Positions 61,509-64,000 of a stretch of 64,000 nt of DNA are shown piece by piece. Under the pieces are notes generated by a model that was not told the origin of the DNA, ran no database searches, and worked only from the letters and a program-made list of their open reading frames with translations. The stretch is taken from NCBI GenBank assembly GCA_958295945.1, contig OY282386.1, forward strand, positions 2,617,864-2,681,863, in the 5' to 3' direction. The position numbers were made by a program, and so were the translations under genes. Each line of letters opens with the position of its first letter. Position 1 is the first letter of the stretch. Source of the stretch: Candidatus Poribacteria bacterium. GTDB lineage: Bacteria > Poribacteria > WGA-4E > WGA-3G.

Positions 61509-63299
61509 ATGACTATCCGAACACAACTCACACTTAGTTATATAGGTATTGTTCTGCTGGTTCTATTTGCCATGGGGCTTTTTCTCAGTAGTGCACTTAG
61601 AGGAGTGTTAAGTGATCGCATTACGGATGAGTTGGAAGTTCAGGCAGCATTGACCAGAGAATTTCTCCTCGTGGAACTGCCTGAAACCGATAGGTTTTCT
61701 CATAAATTAATAGACGGTCTTGTTGATAGGCTCGGAGAGACAGGGAAGGTGCGTTTGACATTCATCGGTAAAGATGGTACCGTTTGGGGTGATACAGAAC
61801 GAGATGGAGTATCGCTAATTGAGATGAACGACCATTTATCGCGACCAGAGGTACAGAAAGCAATTATGCATGGGTATGGCATGACTGAACGTGAAAGTGC
61901 CACAACACAGACAGAATATCGCTATTTTACGCTTCCAATAGAAAGAGATGGAGAATCAATAGGTTTTTGTCGTGTTGCAATGCCGATGGAAACCATAAAT
62001 ACAGCACTCAGTAACCAACGACGAATGTTGTTATATGCTACTATAGCAGGTTCTGTTCTCGCAATTATATTTGGGATACTTAGCACTGGGGCAATTGTCA
62101 AACCAATTAGGCGATTGACGCAGATCACACAATCTATTGCAGCAGGAGAAACGACATCCAAGGTTGAGGTAAAATCTAACAATGAACTTGGTCAACTGCT
62201 TAAAAACTTTAACCTGATGACTGATAGAGTTCAGAAACAGATTGATAATATCTCAGTTGAGAATCAAAGGTTGGAGTCAATTTTGAATAATATGAATGAA
62301 GGGGTATTACTCGTCAACAATGCATCTGAGATGACTTATGCTAATCCGGCAGCTATTGATATGTTAAACCTTCCTGCGATGTATGCTGGTAAAGCATTAA
62401 TTGAAATCAATCGCATACCAGAGTTACAAGCGTTACTTTCGGAATCAGAACAGACAAGTTCTGTTGCCTTTGCAGAAATACGACTCGCTAATCTGCAAGA
62501 ATCAGAATCAGAAGTAACTATTGTTCCAGTCGCTGCAAAAAGTGGGTATGTCATCGTTATACATGATGTTAGCCATGTTCGTCAACTGGAGCGTATCCGT
62601 GCTGATTTCGTTGCAAACGTCTCACATGAATTACGAACACCTTTGACCACAATACAAGGATACGCAGAGACCTTACTAAGCAGCGAGTCAAAGAAGAGTA
62701 AGAAGCGTAAGGATTTTATTGTCAAAATATTAAATCATTCTAATCGTCTCTCACGGTTGGTTTCCGACTTATTAGAGTTGGCACGTTTGGAATCGGGAGA
62801 CGTGGAATTGAAAGTAGCACCATGCCATTTTAGCACTTTCTACGAACAGATTATGGATGTTTTTGAACCGGTACTGGAAGAATCAGAATTGGTTTTGAAA
62901 TGGGATATTCCCGATGAACTGCCCCAAGTAAATGTAGACCGTCAGTTATTCATGCAGGTTTTTGTAAATCTTATTGACAATGCTATTAAATATACCCCGG
63001 ATGGTGGTGAGATTGAAATTTCAGCGAATATTCATCCAACAAACACAGAAAGTGCAGATGAATTAGTCGTCCATATAAAAGACTCTGGTATTGGAATTCC
63101 ATTAGAGTCGCAATCTCGTGTTTTTGAACGTTTTTATCGTGTTGATACAGGACGTGCTCGTAAGATGGGTGGCACAGGTTTAGGGTTAGCAATTGCCAAA
63201 CATATACTTCTACGCCACAACGGACGGATATGGTTGGAAAGTGAGTTGGGACAAGGCACGGTGTTCTATTTTGCGTTACCTGTCCTGCCAGCAGATTAA
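61509..63299 (+). CDS. Membrane sensor histidine kinase (PhoR/ResE-like)
   Basis: A 596-residue sensor. Two transmembrane segments (about 10-30 and 174-195) bracket a periplasmic sensor domain of about 140 residues. HAMP follows (about 196-250), then a PAS-like domain (252-355). The phospho-acceptor is His373 in FVANVSHELRTPL, and the ATPase part has FVNLIDNAIKYTPDGGEIE and GTGLGLAIAKHILLRHNGR. A PhoR-type kinase normally pairs with a response regulator, but none lies in the window. The last four bases overlap the convergent tenA gene. Confidence 0.9.
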   Translation: MTIRTQLTLSYIGIVLLVLFAMGLFLSSALRGVLSDRITDELEVQAALTREFLLVELPETDRFSHKLIDGLVDRLGETGKVRLTFIGKDGTVWGDTERDGVSLIEMNDHLSRPEVQKAIMHGYGMTERESATTQTEYRYFTLPIERDGESIGFCRVAMPMETINTALSNQRRMLLYATIAGSVLAIIFGILSTGAIVKPIRRLTQITQSIAAGETTSKVEVKSNNELGQLLKNFNLMTDRVQKQIDNISVENQRLESILNNMNEGVLLVNNASEMTYANPAAIDMLNLPAMYAGKALIEINRIPELQALLSESEQTSSVAFAEIRLANLQESESEVTIVPVAAKSGYVIVIHDVSHVRQLERIRADFVANVSHELRTPLTTIQGYAETLLSSESKKSKKRKDFIVKILNHSNRLSRLVSDLLELARLESGDVELKVAPCHFSTFYEQIMDVFEPVLEESELVLKWDIPDELPQVNVDRQLFMQVFVNLIDNAIKYTPDGGEIEISANIHPTNTESADELVVHIKDSGIGIPLESQSRVFERFYRVDTGRARKMGGTGLGLAIAKHILLRHNGRIWLESELGQGTVFYFALPVLPAD

Positions 63300-63973
63300 A
63301 TTCCCCATCGTTGTTCTGTCCATGCCATCTCCCAAAACAGGTATTCATAACGGCTGCTGAGGTGGAAATGGTGTTTTAGTCTCTCTTTTTCCGCTGTGCT
63401 ACTTTCTAATGTAATTTCATTCAATAGGTTTCGCAACCATTCACCTAAAGCAAGGAACTCAGGAGAAGCATACATATCAATCCATTCTTGGTATAGCGGT
63501 TCGGGAGAACCCCCTTGTTCATCAAGGTTTGTGCCGATTTCTGCATAACCCCATTGACACGGTAACACTCCTGCAATCACATCTGCTAATGTGCCTGTTT
63601 GTGCGACGTTTAGTATGTGCCGCGTATATGCATGGGTTGTCGGTGCCATCGGTGCTGCTTCCATTTCAGCAGGTGTAATTCCAAATTTCTCACAATACCC
63701 GCGATGCAAATCCATTTCGGTGTTCAAGGTTTCATTTAGCAATTGGGCAAAGAGTGCCATCGTCTTTTCATCAGGTGCTTTGATAACACCATGTGCAAAC
63801 ACACGGCTATAATCCAATAAGAATAGGTAATCTTGGATGAGGTAGTACTTGAATTTATCTTTAGGCAGACTTCCATCTGCGATACCACGGACGAAGGGGT
63901 GTTTTAGGTCTGCTTCCCAAATAGGAGCAGCATATTGGCGTAGTTCATCGGTGAATTTGGTGTGTTGTGTCAT
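63296..63973 (-). CDS. tenA: TenA-family thiaminase II / aminopyrimidine aminohydrolase
   Basis: A 225-residue all-helical enzyme that hydrolyses aminomethyl pyrimidines in thiamine salvage. The active-site Cys139 is in VLPCQWGYAEIG, Tyr and Asp residues lie in YYLIQDYLFLLDYSR, and the C-terminal Glu is in SRYEYLFWEMAW. Length is normal. The gene's ribosome site (GGAGACGAT region) is at the window edge, upstream of the ATG at 63973. Other thiamine genes may lie beyond the window. It converges with the sensor kinase, overlapping by four bases. Confidence 0.9.
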   Translation of the reverse strand: MTQHTKFTDELRQYAAPIWEADLKHPFVRGIADGSLPKDKFKYYLIQDYLFLLDYSRVFAHGVIKAPDEKTMALFAQLLNETLNTEMDLHRGYCEKFGITPAEMEAAPMAPTTHAYTRHILNVAQTGTLADVIAGVLPCQWGYAEIGTNLDEQGGSPEPLYQEWIDMYASPEFLALGEWLRNLLNEITLESSTAEKERLKHHFHLSSRYEYLFWEMAWTEQRWGI

Positions 63974-64000
63974 ATCGTCTCCTTGAAAATGGAATAGGAC

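Overview
The window reads as a Gram-negative, heterotrophic bacterium from an uncultured lineage. Candidatus Poribacteria, or a relative with similar gene content, is my best guess. The reasons are a sulfatase, DUF1080 and DUF1501 proteins, LamG and parallel beta-helix secreted proteins, Gfo/Idh/MocA dehydrogenases, a tricorn-type protease, a Tat signal, and many short hairpin repeats between genes. The taxonomic call is inference; no rRNA or ribosomal marker is present.

Layout. 1-7742 (+): the end of asd, then mtnK, a DnaJ-like co-chaperone, an Rpn-family nuclease with an internal in-frame start and a free-standing duplicate of its C-terminus, an aminotransferase, a coiled-coil membrane protein, a TPR protein and a sulfatase. 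7947-19218 (-): a LamG protein, lipA, tRNA-Sec, selB, lepB, a lipoprotein redoxin with an in-frame UGA (a selenoprotein), two beta-helix proteins and lepA. 19219-19800 is a nest of short repeats. 19801-22737 (-): a DUF1080 protein and two genes suggesting phosphonate catabolism. 22858-27796 (+): argB, an unknown protein, a VOC protein, and two nearly identical dehydrogenases that appear to have undergone gene conversion. 27864-36954 (-): a tricorn-type protease, a large PPC protein with two CxxCH motifs, a WD40 protein and a DUF1501 protein.

37271-48056 looks like a defence island. It holds an OLD-like ATPase with a TOPRIM-like DUF4276 partner, a broken hsdS end, a restriction-modification operon whose nuclease and methylase are fused, a HEPN-like gene between that fusion and hsdS, a DUF4238 protein and several unknowns. 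Directly beside it, 48143-54876 (-) carries a complete Pup-type tagging and proteasome locus in the order mpa, dop, pup, prcB, prcA, pafA. The Pup is the short UBact-like form ending in Thr-Gly-Glu. 55271-56313 has two inverted MITE-like elements around a Spy/CpxP-like gene and tRNA-Ala(GGC). 56492-63973 holds a small membrane protein, tsaB, a flippase, aroA, a dapA-like gene, a sensor kinase and tenA.

Two systems stand out. The first is a selenocysteine module on one strand within about 4.3 kb: tRNA-Sec, SelB, and a target gene with a SECIS-like hairpin just 3' of its UGA. The second is the bacterial proteasome locus, whose Mpa lacks the usual C-terminal docking motif. The Rpn gene with a strong internal ribosome-binding site and a duplicated C-terminal module, and the HEPN gene inside the restriction operon, are the best leads for new toxin-antitoxin or defence biology.
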